Shown: positions 11,319-25,253 of the stretch, piece after piece
Numbering within the stretch: position 1 is the first letter of the stretch
Layout of the letters: each line of letters begins with the position of its first letter
DNA from: Hepsetus odoe
Taxonomy: Eukaryota; Chordata; Actinopteri; Characiformes; Hepsetidae
Length of the DNA stretch: 64,000 nt
NCBI GenBank assembly: GCA_017165825.1
Contig: CM029393.1
Location: 5,422,596 to 5,486,595 of the forward strand
Direction: 5' to 3'
Program-made: the position numbers and the translations under genes
The notes under the pieces: generated by a model
Database searches by the model: none
What the model was told of the DNA's origin: nothing
What the model saw: the letters and a program-made list of their open reading frames with translations, nothing else

Positions 11319-13481
11319 GTAAGGCATCCCCTCTGCTACCTTCAGAGAGTGTGTTATTGTGCCTAGACACTTTTTAAGAACACCGTATATTAACACCTCA
11401 CCTGATGGGGCGAAGCTTTTTCTTTTTTTTGCAGCCGACAATTTTCGTGCTTTTTGGTTGGATGTCCAGACAGATAATGGAATATTAATGGCCACTTATG
11501 ATGTGAGATGTGGCCAGGCCTATTAGCGTAATGCTCTCTTTTCTCACTAGTGCCATTAATGTAGGCGTTAATGTGTGGGGCTCGCACAACATATCATTCC
11601 ATCAGTGAGAAGCCTCAACACAAAAATTAAAGTTTTTACTTGATCTGTGGCAGTAATGAAAATGGTTTTTGCTCTTAATGCTAATTCTGTGTCTATCATA
11701 AAATATTCTAACGGTAATGATACAATTGGACAATGGGTAGAGGCTGAAACAGCTGCTGTATTTTGTGCAGCCGGTGCACACCTTTGGAGTGGAAATAGCC
11801 GTGTTTTGAAATGTTTTAACGTCTCCTAATTGCATTAAAATTACATAGGTTCTTAAATGTTCTACTGTACACTGTGACTTAAAATTAGCATCCTCTTATG
11901 ATGTGCATTTAAATGTGTCCATTTCCGTTAAACAGAAAAAAGAAGCTATATATATTCAAACACTCTTGTGTTCAGAATTGTGTTCTGAATAGGCAGTGAA
12001 AGGCCTGAGTATGAAATCCGACGGGAAAACTACACAATCTGCCCCTGGGGATATTTTGGGTCTAAGCAGTGTTTACATGAGTCACTGGCCCAGGGTTACC
12101 TGCCTCATGCTTGGCCCCGTCATTCACAGGACTGTGTGTATACAACTGAACACGGAGGCCAAGTACTGAGATCATGAGAAGTAGAAACAAACAACATATT
12201 TATATGATGTTTCACCACTTCCAAACATTGCATTTTTTTGCAGGTTTGTATGCACACATTACAGTAATTTTAAAAAGCAGAGGATTGGTTCTAACTTAAA
12301 TGTAATCCAATGAATAATAGCATTTCAACTTTTTCCAGTTTTTAGGTTCATGTTGTGGTCCGTTTCAGTAGTCGTGTTTCACACATCAGCCCCCCGTGGA
12401 AGGATTAAGGTGAATCTGACAGCTATTTTTTAATCATATAAATTATATGTTAAATGTAAGAGAAGCAACTACAAAACATCTGAAGTTGGATATTCAAAAA
12501 AATGTCATCAAATATTGCAGAAAGAAAAAGTGCCTCTATTGTGAGCCTAGAAGGTGTACTTCCAGATAGAGCAGTTAATGTTCAGAGAGTTTAAAAATGA
12601 AACATATTATTAAACAAAGAAAAACACTCTTTCTTTACCTGATACTTGAACCAGCATCCACACATCCCAGCACAACAAAAACATCCTTGCCAGCATGATG
12701 GTATTACTTCTGTGTGGAGAATGGAATCTTAAATAATATCTCCATAATATCTGGGGGTCTTATGATGGTCCTTATCCACTGATGATGGGCGGATGATAAA
12801 CCTGCATAATTTTTTTATCATCAATATGAGAGAAAAAGCACATTGTGAATTAAGGTTCTCTCCCAAAGCATTCTTCAGTGCGGTGAATCTTCTCAAGCTA
12901 AGAAAATGACCACCGTTAACATGACTGAAGCCTTTCAAAAAGCACATAACTCTTTCTGAGTTACCAAATGTTTTGTCAAGAAAAGTGAATAGTAAATGAT
13001 TGATATTATTGTGGATTAAAAAGTCTTTCTACTAACTGGCATCTGCTAAATACTTCAGTTTTTTAAATTCTTTTTATTTATTTAATTTATTTTTATTTGT
13101 ATTGTATTTATTTAATTATTTTTCAATTATTTTCTTTTATTTTATTTCTGTTTTGCTACAGTAACAAATAATTAATTGACAATAAAGTATTTAAAACACA
13201 TTGTAAATCAAATATATAAAAGGTATCATGGTACTATTTAATTGTGGAGCCTGTCGTTTTTTTTCCTCCTCTAGTGTGTAATGACCATTTCTGCAAATTT
13301 TCATTAGATCTGGCAACCCATTTCACTTCCACGCAAAGGGCAAAGGCTGAGCTATGTGGGTCGTGTGAGGTAAGATCATCTGCAGAAAGTTTTGATGATG
13401 AAATAATTACAATATGATAACAGTGAGTGACAGCATGAGGACAGCACAGCAGCAGGGAAGAAACTGCCAGGCTGGCTGTGC

Positions 13482-13499
13482 CACACACACACACACACT

Positions 13500-13535
<36 letters not shown>
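13482..13535 (+). repeat. (CA)n microsatellite
   Basis: CA dinucleotides interrupted once by ctcac and once by aaa. Confidence 0.95.
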
Positions 13536-15142
13536 GCCTTTTACCGCCCCCAGTCTGCCTTTACATAATGGGACTGATTTCAATGTGTGATTTGCCGTAG
13601 CTGTTTAATGCAGCAAGTGGTTTTCCTGGTCTTAATGAAGCCACTGTTACTCAGGGCTGTCTTCAGGGGTCACAACCAGTGTGAGTTCCGACTTGCAGCG
13701 ATGACTGGGGACACGCGGCCAACACCACCCCCACACACACTCTGGAGTACTGATATTACTGCTGATGCACACACAGCGAGTGTGTGGTAAATGAAAGTGC
13801 CTCATTATGCTGGAACAGGATTAACAGTTTAAAGCTTATCTTACTATCCAGTTGAAGTTGTATTGAAATTGGAGTAATTGTCCTTTTTTGTCACATTCCA
13901 GCAAATACATTGCATATTTAAGTATTAAGTGTCATGCGGGAAGACAGTCAGGGCTATTTTTTACATAGCTTGCTCACTCTTTTTAATAGTGTGGATTGGC
14001 TGCACTTTGTTCATCACCTTTTGTTTTTTATATCTGTGCATGTTTCTGGCCGGAAGTAAGTCTCTTTCGGTTAAAGAAACACTAGCATTTGTCTCATCTC
14101 ATCTTTTTCTGAAACATGTATAGGAATAAAGGTTAGGACAGATGCTCAGCACTGTCAGTGATGTTTAGTGTTTGTGTATATTTAGTTAAAGAAGAAATAA
14201 ATGCGTTTGATTAAGGTCTATGGGCATTTGCTTTAGCATCTGTTGACTCAATGTGCATGCTAGAGGACCAGCCCGCTGGCTTCTATTAAGTATATGCTTC
14301 TGTTCTTTATTTAAGTCATTCTTTCAACCCCTTCAGTTCCCCACTAAAGGTCTGGCTGTGGGCCTTCTTATTTTCCACGTTCATTACTGCAGTATTTAAT
14401 TTTGCATTACTTAATGTATAGTAATTACAGAATAAAATCTCTTCAAATCAGAGTCATCGAAAAGCCTAAGAGAGTTTAAACTGATGCTCAGTTTAATAAC
14501 ATTCTTGTCCTTGTAAAGACCGTAAACTAGCTTAGCAGCGACCACCCAGTTTAGCCATGCATGCATTTAATATTCTCATTAAGTGGGCGTTTGTGTTTGT
14601 TTATCTCCATCTCTGCATCTGCGTTGGCATGCACTTTGCTGTGTGTGTGTTTGATCTGAAACTTGGCACAACCTCTGCCATGTGTGCAGCACTAAAGGCG
14701 CTCTTACTGCAGGCAAAAAGCCATGCGGCACAGAGTCCCCCCACACAGCCAATTAGAGCTCTCTCTGTCTCTGGCTCTCTCCCCTCCCCAAGTCAGCCTT
14801 GAGTGAAGACTGCTGCCACGGGGCCTGTGCAATTAAATATTACCGATAATTATCAAAATTCATTTTTTTAAAGTCTGATAATGTGCGCGTGAGGTTTTTT
14901 TTGATGAAATTATTATTCTGTTTGCTTCTCCTTTCTCAAATTAGAAACCAGGCTTTGACCTTTTGATGAACTGTTGCTTCTGCACACTAGTTGATGCTTG
15001 CATTTTTACCTGCTACCCTGAAAAGGAGAAGTCTATTCCCTCACTTTCAATCCCAACTTGTGGGTGTCCTACAAGAGAAAGGCTGATGTTCAGTTCCCCA
15101 CACTAGTCTACATCTATTTGAGCCCTTGGTCAAGACTCTTAA

Positions 15143-15191
15143 TGTTACACTTATATGTGTAAGTGTAACACGCCATGTTACACTTACACAT
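15143..15191. repeat. Overlapping perfect inverted repeats (two alternative hairpins)
   Basis: The motif tgttacactta at 15143-15153 is inverted at 15160-15170 (11-bp stem, 6-nt loop). The strand 15155-15170 is also perfectly complementary to 15176-15191 (16-bp stem, 5-nt loop cgcca). The middle copy can therefore pair with either neighbour. Confidence 0.85.
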
Positions 15192-16434
15192 TTATTAGCA
15201 TCTATGCTATTATTTTACGTCCGATCTTCTTATCTTTGTAAGGCTTTGTAAAGCTTTAGAAAAAGCGTATAATAATACTATTGACAACATGTGAAGATAT
15301 ACTCTCATGAGACTTATATTTTCCAGCCCAAAAGACCAATAAAAAACTTTTTCCCAATGAAACGATGGCAGATAACGCATCCTTAGGCAAACCCAACACC
15401 ATTTTGTCATGTGAGTATTTTCTGTTCATAATTAAACAGCATCTCCATTTGTTTGCGTACACACTCACTGCCGTCACTTTAAAAGTGAAGCAATGGAGCA
15501 ACCTGGAGGACTTATCTTTAAACGCTGCAAAAGAGGGAGGTTAAGGAAAGATATGGAAGACTGTAGGCATGTGTGATTAGTCTTCTTGTTAAAGATGAAC
15601 GGCGCACACCTGAAGATGGTTCTTTGTGTATCTGTTTAGAGACTCATGATAAATAGCTCAGCAGTTAACTTATGCAGGATTCATGTTTGTTTTTCTTCTG
15701 TTTAATGTACCTTAAACTGCATTGAAAGTTTACTTTCAAAATAAGAAGATTGAAAGATTTGAACATCTGGCTTTCCAAGGCCTAATCAAGTCTAAGTCTG
15801 CTTAGCTTCACCAGGAGATCTTAGATATAGAAAGCAGAATATTCTAGTTCAATGTCTGCTGTTTGGCTTTAATGACTTTCTTTGCCATTTTGATGCTCAT
15901 TCTCTCCCTCTTCCAGTATAACCAGAACACAAACATTGTTGTCCTCTCTCCAAAACTTTCCCCAACTCTTTTGGCGAGATAAATATTTCTTTTTGTATTT
16001 AAATTCATTTAGGGCACCGCCAGCCCTGCTTTTGCCATCCAAACTGTTGAGGATAATGATGACCACAGATGTGTTTTTATACTATTCCCTATAAAATAAG
16101 ATTTTGCTCAGATGAACACCTAATCACCTCATTGCCTCGTTAGATCAAATGAGATGTGTGGTAGAATTCCACCACAGATAATGGAAAAAAATGGCTGCCG
16201 TCCACACTGGTTTATGAAAAAATGGAAGTGATCTGTTTTTTTTTCAGAGCTGTATCTTAAAGGCTCTGCATAGATTACTTTTGTTCAGTTAAGCTGATAT
16301 TTTGTTGTCTGTTGAAAAAGAAAAAAAAAAAGACTTGATTAACAGTCATCATAACGGGTATATCACTACATTCCTAATATACCTGATAGTCACAGCCTTA
16401 CCGATACATGCAGAAAGAATTCTGTTGTGTATCC

Positions 16435-16480
16435 CACACACTCACACACACATGCACACACACACTCATGCACACACACA
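16435..16480 (+). repeat. (CA)n microsatellite, imperfect
   Basis: CA runs interrupted by ctcaca, atgca and ctcatg. Confidence 0.9.
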
Positions 16481-17051
16481 TTTCACTTCTGCTTTCATGC
16501 CCATACATTGTGTGATTGACTAGCATTGTCCCATATGAGCAGTTCTTTAGACACTGCTTTTATTAAAACACACCACGATAACAAAAGAGACGTCCAAGGT
16601 TTCATCAACAAAAGCGCTGAATTCCTGCTGGAAATAAACAATCATCTTCAGAGCGCAAACATGGAGTGTGTGGGTGTGTGCGCATGTGCGACTGTGATGG
16701 AAAGACAGGAAGGTGAGGTGCAAAAAGACCACAGGAATGTGAGAGAACAGAGAGGGCAGTGTGTGTGTGTGCTCTTGTGTTTGTTTGTGTATTGCGAGCC
16801 TGTCATAATGAATCTAAAGTGGGCCTTCTCCCAGACAGTACGTCACCTCTTGTGGGAAATACACTCAATACTATACATGTTGGCGAAGCACAAAAGTAGA
16901 CAAACGCTGTCTGGACAAATGACTCCTGGCAGCCCACTTAGCAGTTATTAGTGGACGGAGGACGGTGAGGCTGCTCATGTGTGTTTTTGGGAGTTGTGTG
17001 TGGCATTGAAATGTTACGTTTATCTCACAATACAGCAAAACATACCTTGAT

Positions 17052-17053
<2 letters not shown>

Positions 17054-17121
<68 letters not shown>
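17054..17121 (+). repeat. (TG)n microsatellite, perfect
   Basis: An uninterrupted run of 34 TG units, likely polymorphic. Confidence 0.97.
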
Positions 17122-17124
<3 letters not shown>

Positions 17125-17676
17125 GAGTAAGTGCCCTGTCCTATAGGCGCTTGAGGATGATGAAAAGAGAGGGGTCTGGGAAATGGCAACATGTCAATAT
17201 GAAATAGAGACAGAGTGAGACAGATGTTTGGGGTTGGTTGATAAATGAGGAGGTGCATGGTCAGGACCACTGAAGCGCCTGAAAGCGAGAAAAATCAGAT
17301 CTAAGAGAAAAAAGGAAAATGAAAGCAGGAGCATGAGGAGTGACACCGAGCCGCAGCCCCTCACACCAAGCCTCAGACCGGACAAAGCCTAGGGTCGGTA
17401 GAAGTGTCGATTGGTTGCTGAATCCTCAACTGGAAGTCAACTAGCAGAAGTATTTAGATGGTAGATTCAGTTAAGTGCAAATGTGGTAGTGGAAATAGAT
17501 TGTTTTGGAGAATGTTGGATATGGTTCATAATGTTGTTTAAAATGACAAAGTAGCGTTACTTTCTTAATCACATCACTGTGTATCGGAAAACTAATTGAT
17601 TAGATATCTAGCTTTTTACTTAAATTCGTCTTCTTCTTTCATTCAAGCTGGGTCTTCCCATGTAGATGCTTTGTTT

Positions 17677-17905
17677 CACCCAAGTAGGGGCTGGTTTTCC
17701 ACAAGCAAGGAGCTTTTTCTACTCCATCAGAGGATTCGTTCACTACAGAAAGCACTACTTCTGCTCATGGGTTTCTCTTGTTCAAGCAAAAGATTCTTCC
17801 AACAAATTAAGGACATTGTTTGCCTAAGCAAGGGCTCCTTTCACCAATGGAAGGACTTCTTCTGCTCAGGCAAGTGATTCTTCCTCCAGACCAAGAGCAT
17901 CTTCT
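17677..17905 (+). repeat. Minisatellite, 42-bp unit, about five diverged copies
   Basis: Units can be laid out at 17677-17720 (44 nt), 17721-17762, 17780-17821, 17822-17863 and 17864-17905, with a partial copy of 17 nt at 17763-17779. The consensus resembles gctcaagcaagggattcttc, then cnccanannaaggacttctt and ct. A further degenerate copy (ccaagcaggggttccttcca) is near 17948. Because 42 is a multiple of three, the tract is open in a 93-codon frame starting at 17596; this is a consequence of the repeat and not evidence for a gene. Confidence 0.7.
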
Positions 17906-20039
17906 GCTCCTGTAGGTTAGAGTAGACTGTGGGCACCTTTTTTTTCCAAGCAGGGGTTCCTTCCATCCAGCCTGCTGCTTTGGCTTGCAAAGGGGGAGCA
18001 ATTAGACATTACTGTTACTGGATATGGGAAACTGCTAATAATAAATCCAGTGGAATTAAAACTGAAAAGACGGGTGATGCTTTTTTGTATGTGTCTGCCT
18101 CCAAGATGTGAGGGTTGCAAGCCTCACGGTCCAGTACAATGGCAGTTTGCTCCCGCTCTGTTCCCTTAAGCACCTCAGGACATGGAGCTCATGTTAGACA
18201 GAAGACAATAAGCGCTGTCACTCGTGATGTCAGCGCTCACGTTCTGGAGTGACCTCGTTCCGTCTGTTCCGCTGTGATTTGGCGCAATGAATAATGCAAA
18301 AACATCACAAACAAACAAATGGATTCATTAATGCATTCGTTTGCATGCGGCGCATATGGCCCCTGCATTTGTCCTTTATCAACAAACCAGTCTCAGCCCC
18401 CAGGTGCAGTGGGCAGCGCTGTTCCTCACAAAGGCAACTGGCAAGAGTTTGATCATGAAAACAGATGGCCATTACATCAGGGTCATATTGTGTCAAGTGT
18501 AGAAAGTCAAAGATTTGCCCAAATCGTTTGCCTTTTATTTTTACTTTTTTTTCTTTCTTTCTTTCTTTGAAAAAAAATCATGGCACAAGTCTGAGGGGTT
18601 GCCAGATCATCAAGTGATGAAATACAGACAATGAGGTCATTTCGAGTGTGTGGGAACATGCACGTGTCAGATGGACGTCAGAAGGGGAGAAACAGAAACT
18701 CTTAACAGGTCAGGGCGTCGGGCATTGACTCTCCTGTGATGCTAAAGACTTAACTCAAGTCCTGCACAACAAACTGTTTAATGTCAGATTGACAGCAGAT
18801 GCCAGGAGATTGCTCCGATATGCCACCTCAGTAACATTCAACCCACTGTCAGAGCAGTTTGTAAGATTGTGAAAAAGATTCATTTGAAAAACAATATTAC
18901 TTGTTCATGTAAATATGATTTGTTTCAGAAAATGCACGTATATTGTATGACTGTGCACTAGAAGAAAAAAAATGTCATGTCAACACTAAATTATGCAGAT
19001 CAACTATAGTTTTGCTTTGCTTCATTTCAATCAAATTTCAATCAAATTCTTCTGTCATGTTTGCAAGGAAGAAGAGGCACAAGCGCGTGGCAGGCTTCAG
19101 GGTTCTTTAATCTGATCAAAACAATTATCTCAAGAAACTAGACAAAGGCACACAGCGGTGAACTGCCGATACTGGGTCAGACTGGCAAACCTTAAATGCC
19201 TGGCTGACCAGGTGCGGGGGGTCGCGTGTGATTAGTAAGGGTGAAATAGAAGCTCCGGCTCGGAATTCCAGGGACTGGGACTGTGGCCATGGCCCGGGTT
19301 CGCTGGTCACCATGACTTGGAACAGTTAATTTACACTCTACAAATAATCTACATTTTCTTACTTGCCCCAGGATTCCTATTGGTGTAGCATGGTATTTGA
19401 CCAACTAGGGAACAGAACCCTAGCATGCTGCTTACAGGGACAACAATTATAAACAACAAATGAATTATTACGTTGGAGAAATATGGAAAAGTTAACATTT
19501 TTGCCACTTAAGTGTTAATAATAACTTAAAAATGATTAAGTTGAAAGATTGTTTTGCCTCCATTTGAATATAAAAAAGCCCCTGAATGACAGTCACAGGG
19601 AAAAAAAATATTGTCCTTACAATATATATATTATCTCCTCCTCAGCTGTGATAATGCAGTCGTGCAGATTGGAAGACATTCAGTGTTTATAGGGCTTTTT
19701 TTCCCTCCATCTGGAATGGGTTAGCTATCTCCTGAGTTGTCAGGCCGTGTGTGTTTGATGTTAAATGAGCTCACAAGTTGACACTGTTCCTCAGGCAGCG
19801 TTAGCAAGACTGTGGTGTGATTAAAAAACCCACACAAAACGCTGCGGTTGTCCCAGCAACGCTGCTGCCATAGACACCGCCATCCCCAGGGTTGCCCTGT
19901 CTGTCACAAAGGAGTCTGCTTTCACTAGAGTTGCTGAAGAATTTAATTTAGGGGTGTGCCTGCATTTGTGTGTGTTTAGAATGGAATACCTGGTTTGTGC
20001 CACCACTTTTCATGTATTCGTAACTTAAATATTTGCTGA

Positions 20040-20860
20040 GAAAATGTTCACCTAGTAATGATGAAGAATTTGGACTTAATCTCTCATTAATTTTTCACGC
20101 CCACATAATATGCCTAAATCTGTTGCGCGATAAATTATGCACCTTTCTGTGTCCCTTTAAAGGCAAAAAAGGTAGTTTGAGGATGTTTTAAATTGGAAAA
20201 TTAATATTCATAACTCTTAATGAAGTTTCTAGAATGGCCCTCCGTTCGAAGCTTAAGCATGATTTAATTAGGATGGCAGGAGACCTCTGCAGATAAATGG
20301 ACGAAAGCAAACGCCACCCTTCCTTCCACTTGTTTTCATCACACAATCAGAGTAAGACACGTACTAAAAACATGCAAATGCTTTGTGCAATTTCATCTTT
20401 TGAGAGCCTTAAAGACGAAGACAAGGCATAATGTGCCGTTCACAAATTATCCTGACAAACATTAAGAGTAAAACTACTTATGTGTGAAAACAATGTCATG
20501 CTACACTGAGCAGTAATGAATATATTAGGATTCTGGCATCTGATCCAAGGTCGGCCCGAAATCCCCTGAAAAATTTATGACTCAAATAGACTTTTCAGTA
20601 ATTGCTATTCTGTCATAAAAGTTTAACCCTCAAACAGCGTTATTGATGCCAGATATCGAGCAGCGGGCAAATTAATCCCATCATTATGGAGTGGAATCAT
20701 TTTTAAATCTACATGCTAAACCATTCTTCTGTATGCTTCTCTGGTTAGATGTGCGTTTCTGGCATTATTCCTCTTGAAATTTTGACCTCTAGATAATGAC
20801 TGTTGGCTTTTCAGTAGTTGACAGACACATTCAGGCATTCAAACTAAAGCGTTATTCTTC
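20040..20860. promoter_or_regulatory. Candidate conserved non-coding element block
   Basis: About 800 bp without simple repeats or transposon signatures, dense in homeodomain-type words (taattag, ttaattag, attaatatt). It has a perfect octamer ATGCAAAT at 20372-20379 directly followed by ctttgt, a SOX-like word. CAMTA1 introns are large in all vertebrates and such blocks are often enhancers, but conservation cannot be tested here. Confidence 0.3.
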
Positions 20861-20897
20861 TCACCACGTTCTATATCCATATATATATATATATATA

Positions 20898-21085
20898 GGC
20901 CACAACATTAAAACCACACGCAGGTGAAGGTGAAGTGAATAACGTTTATATATCTTTACAGTAGTACCTGTCAGGTGTGGGATATATTAGGGAGCAAGTA
21001 AACAGTTACTTTTTCAAATTCATGCAATCTGGAAGCTGGAAAAATGGGCAAGAATAAGGATCTGAGCAACTGATCTCAGATCTCA
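20898..21085 (+). mobile_element. Truncated 5' end of a Tc1-like transposon inserted at a (TA)n tract
   Basis: Immediately after (TA)n comes ggccacaacattaaaaccac, then caggtgaaggtgaagtgaat, gtaccTGTCAGGTGTGGGAT, a run of spacer, and atgggcaagaataaggatct, which reads MGKNKDLSN. This resembles the MGKRKDLSDFDKGQ start of a common fish Tc1-like transposase (from memory). Similarity ends right after that, so only the left terminus and start codon region remain. TA is the expected target site. Confidence 0.65.
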
Positions 21086-22095
21086 AAGAAAATTCACTGT
21101 ATATGTATTGCAAATCTGATTTGTTTTTCACGGCAGGTTCTCTAAAGCAGGTGAAGAGCTCAACATCAATACAGCTACATGGCAACTAACATTTAACTGG
21201 CAAATATTTGGCAGCTGTACCAGAATGTGCAACTGCGGTACCTTTTAGTATTGGTAATGGGGTGTTTGTTTAATAGAATAATGTTGAAGCTTAACAATAG
21301 ACTTACTTTTCATAAGAAATGAGTGTTAGATTCCTTGTAGTGTGAGTATTACATCATATATATCTCAGCTGCTCAACGACCTTATAACTCCAATGATATT
21401 GGTGGCCTTAATATTGATCATTATTTTACAGTAAAACATTTTAGAATGGCTGTTTTTGCAGCAACTTCTACTTTTAAAGTACACGATATCATACAATACA
21501 CAATCAATTTTTTACCAGTAGTAACTATTAAAGTACATTTTTCAGTAGTGTAAACTATGTAAGCTTAATCAGTAGTGCAGTTTCCCTGTTAATCATTAGC
21601 CTGTTATTGGTGTTTCCAAACAGCCCATTACCACAAATCATTAGTCTGCTCCCGCAGCCTGTTGGTGTAGATTGTGCCCGTCCTATGCCCTGTGCCTCAC
21701 CTCGGTTTGGCATGCGTTGGCCGAGCCTTCCCCAAGCTCATCATACAGCCTCATGGAGGGAGCCAGTGATGGGTGTAGGCTGTACTCTACTCCAAGCACA
21801 TGTTGTGTGGGCTGAAGGGTCTTTTTAATTAAAGGTAATTAATAGCTGACCTGATTTAGATGCATCATTTTATGAGGCTTTGGTGACAGGCTGTGATTTA
21901 CAGAGCTCTCTGCTGCATGTGAGACCTCTTAGTGACAATGCTGGCAAAATGGAGACATATCTACAATGGAGGAAGAGAGCATAGATACGGAAGTGTTCAG
22001 TTGGCCGCGCTTTAAAGTATGCCTTTCAGAAAGCAGTCTGATATCCTCTGTCTAACTTAAGCATGAGGGGAGGGGCTAAACTACTGCAGGCAGAC

Positions 22096-22328
22096 ACGGT
22101 GAAAGTGAAAGTGACTATTTCTTAACGTGAGCACACTGCACAACGTGGGGCAGCGAACCCCAACAAAAGGCATCCTCTGCAGGGGGCAGCCATATCCAGT
22201 GACCAGGGAGCAGTGATTTGGACAGTACCTGCAAAAGGGTACCACAGGGGAACCTACTGGTCCCGGATTCGAATCCTTCTATTCGACCTTCTAATAATGG
22301 GGCCTAGTCTTAAAGAAGCCACTGCTGT
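22096..22328 (-). repeat. tRNA-derived SINE, family A (diverged copy)
   Basis: Plus-strand landmarks in order: gtgaaagtgact (tail end), gggggcagccatatccagtg, gggagcagtg, agggtaccacagggg, and gattcgaatcc (a B box on the minus strand), ending near ggggcctagtcttaaagaag, a degenerate A box. The order is the same as in the copy at 2351-2617, with more substitutions, so this is an older insertion. Confidence 0.7.
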
Positions 22329-22869
22329 TAAAGCAAAACACTTGAATGGCAGCATTCATAAACTGCAAGTATGACAACCGACACATAAACACTTATTTTA
22401 AGTGTCCACTGCCATTAAAGCTACTTTAATAAATGGACACTTGATGGATAAGCTTGTATAAGTTTTTATGTAGGCTGTGTAGATCAGTTGCAGTAAGAGT
22501 CTTATAAAGTTGTTATGTAGCCTTACAATTGCAGTGTATGAACAGCCCATAGCATAGTTTGCATATATTGATTGTATAGGCTAAGCAGTGAAGAGGATGT
22601 TCTGAAGCTTGAACAATGATATATGTGCTGCTTGGAAATGCAGTTTTCCATGATACAGGCCTTTTAAAATGATAGAGTGAAGAAAACAGATATGATCTTT
22701 AAAGAAGCGGTGATTTCCCCAGTCTCCTCCCACTTAGACAGATGCTGTATCAACCTCCCCACACCGACCCCCACCGTCTACCCCTCCACTCTCTCACAGA
22801 CTCCACTGTCACTGACATCCACTCCATTTAATCAAACACATTTCTGTGATTACATTCGCCTCCACATTC

Positions 22870-22871
22870 GA

Positions 22872-22909
<38 letters not shown>
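22870..22909 (+). repeat. (GA)n microsatellite
   Basis: About 18 GA units. It lies 300 bp upstream of the giant (CT)n block and is complementary to it. Confidence 0.95.
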
Positions 22910-22913
<4 letters not shown>

Positions 22914-23040
22914 TATGGGGGGGCAGTCTCGTGAATCAGTAAACCACCCACTGCCACAGTGTCTGCTGACAGAGTAAATCACATACACATGAGAGATTGG
23001 GCTGGGCGGCCCATTACGCCAGCCGCTCCCATGTCATGCA

Positions 23041-23094
23041 TACACACATAAACACAAACACACACACACACTTACATACACACATGCACACACA
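23041..23094 (+). repeat. CA-rich imperfect repeat
   Basis: Acaca runs separated by taaacac, cttacata and atgcac, immediately upstream of the pyrimidine block. Confidence 0.85.
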
Positions 23095-23099
23095 TTTTT

Positions 23100-24095
<996 letters not shown>

Positions 24096-24601
24096 AAAAA
24101 CGTTTCTCCACACAGCATGGGTGTGAAAGGCCAGTAGCATTTATTAGAGAGCTGTTTGGTATTTAAATGGACACGCTGGCTGCAGATATTTCAAAGCTTT
24201 TTAATTGAATCTGCAGAAATACAGAAGAAACAAGGAGATGAAGTAGTTAGAACACAGCAGCCTGCAGTTGTAAAATTGCAAAATGATAATAATAATCCAA
24301 TGCATACGAGGGCAACCTGAGTGTTATTGACTGTTCCAACTATGAAAAGAGAAAACGCTGACATATTCAGAGTTTAATTCTTAAGATAGTTTGCATAATG
24401 ATAATGGATATCATAAATTATCTTTCTTGTGTAACTTGCTATGTTGAAAGGTTTTGTTTTCCATACTGTGTTTTGGACTCATTTATTATACAAATGTGTT
24501 TTAATGATGTATTTCCATCGAGGTTAGGGTTATGTTGTTCATGACCAGATACACCAGGATATCAACTGCTAGTGTTCAGCTCTCATTTAAAAAACAAGAA
24601 A

Positions 24602-25253
24602 ACAGTATATGGCCCAAAGTATTTGGTCAACCATCGCAATTATGGTCTAGAAACAACATTTGCTCAGCCAGAAAGCAGTAGAGCCCACAGAGGAGGGCTG
24701 CTGAGGGATCAGGCATGTCATGCACAACAATATTTCATCACTTTCCAGAAGTTCCAGACTGCCTTTGGAAGCAACTTCAGCGCATACTGGGCTTTCAGAG
24801 CTTTGTGAAATTGACTTTTCAGTGGACTAGCATCACTGAGGCTACCCTTAGATCCAGTGCAAATGTTGGCACGCTACCCTGCTCTCTGAAGCAGTAGAGA
24901 TACTAACTACCAGTTTATTGGGGATAAGGATTGGGAGGGCTGGGAATTTGGGCAAGTTAGTGACTTAGTTGCCAAATTTTTAGGCAGTGCTTCCTATTTT
25001 TTGGCAAATGTTTGAGGAAGCCCATTTTCTTTTCATAAGATACAACCTGTGCTAGAATAGTCCATAAAGACATTGTTTGATAAGTTTGGTGAGGAATTTG
25101 GTTGCCTGAGGCACTAAAAGCTTAGCTGAAGAGGGGAGGCTATTAATGTTGCAAAGTGAGGACAAACTACATTTTAATGGTTTTGTAAATTGATGTCCTG
25201 CAAGACCATATAGGTGTGAAGCGATCGTCTACATACTTTTGGCCATACAGTGC
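24602..25253. mobile_element. Old Tc1/mariner-like element (relic)
   Basis: The left end acagtatatggcccaaagta and the right end acatacttttggccatacag are imperfect inverted repeats of the widespread fish type with a 'ggccaaaagtatgt' terminus. Near the right end, gaggggaggctattaatgtt, gcaaagtgaggacaaact and gaccatataggtgtgaagc resemble the 3' coding end and trailer of such elements. The coding frame is destroyed; frames at 24572-24897 are by-products. Confidence 0.6.
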
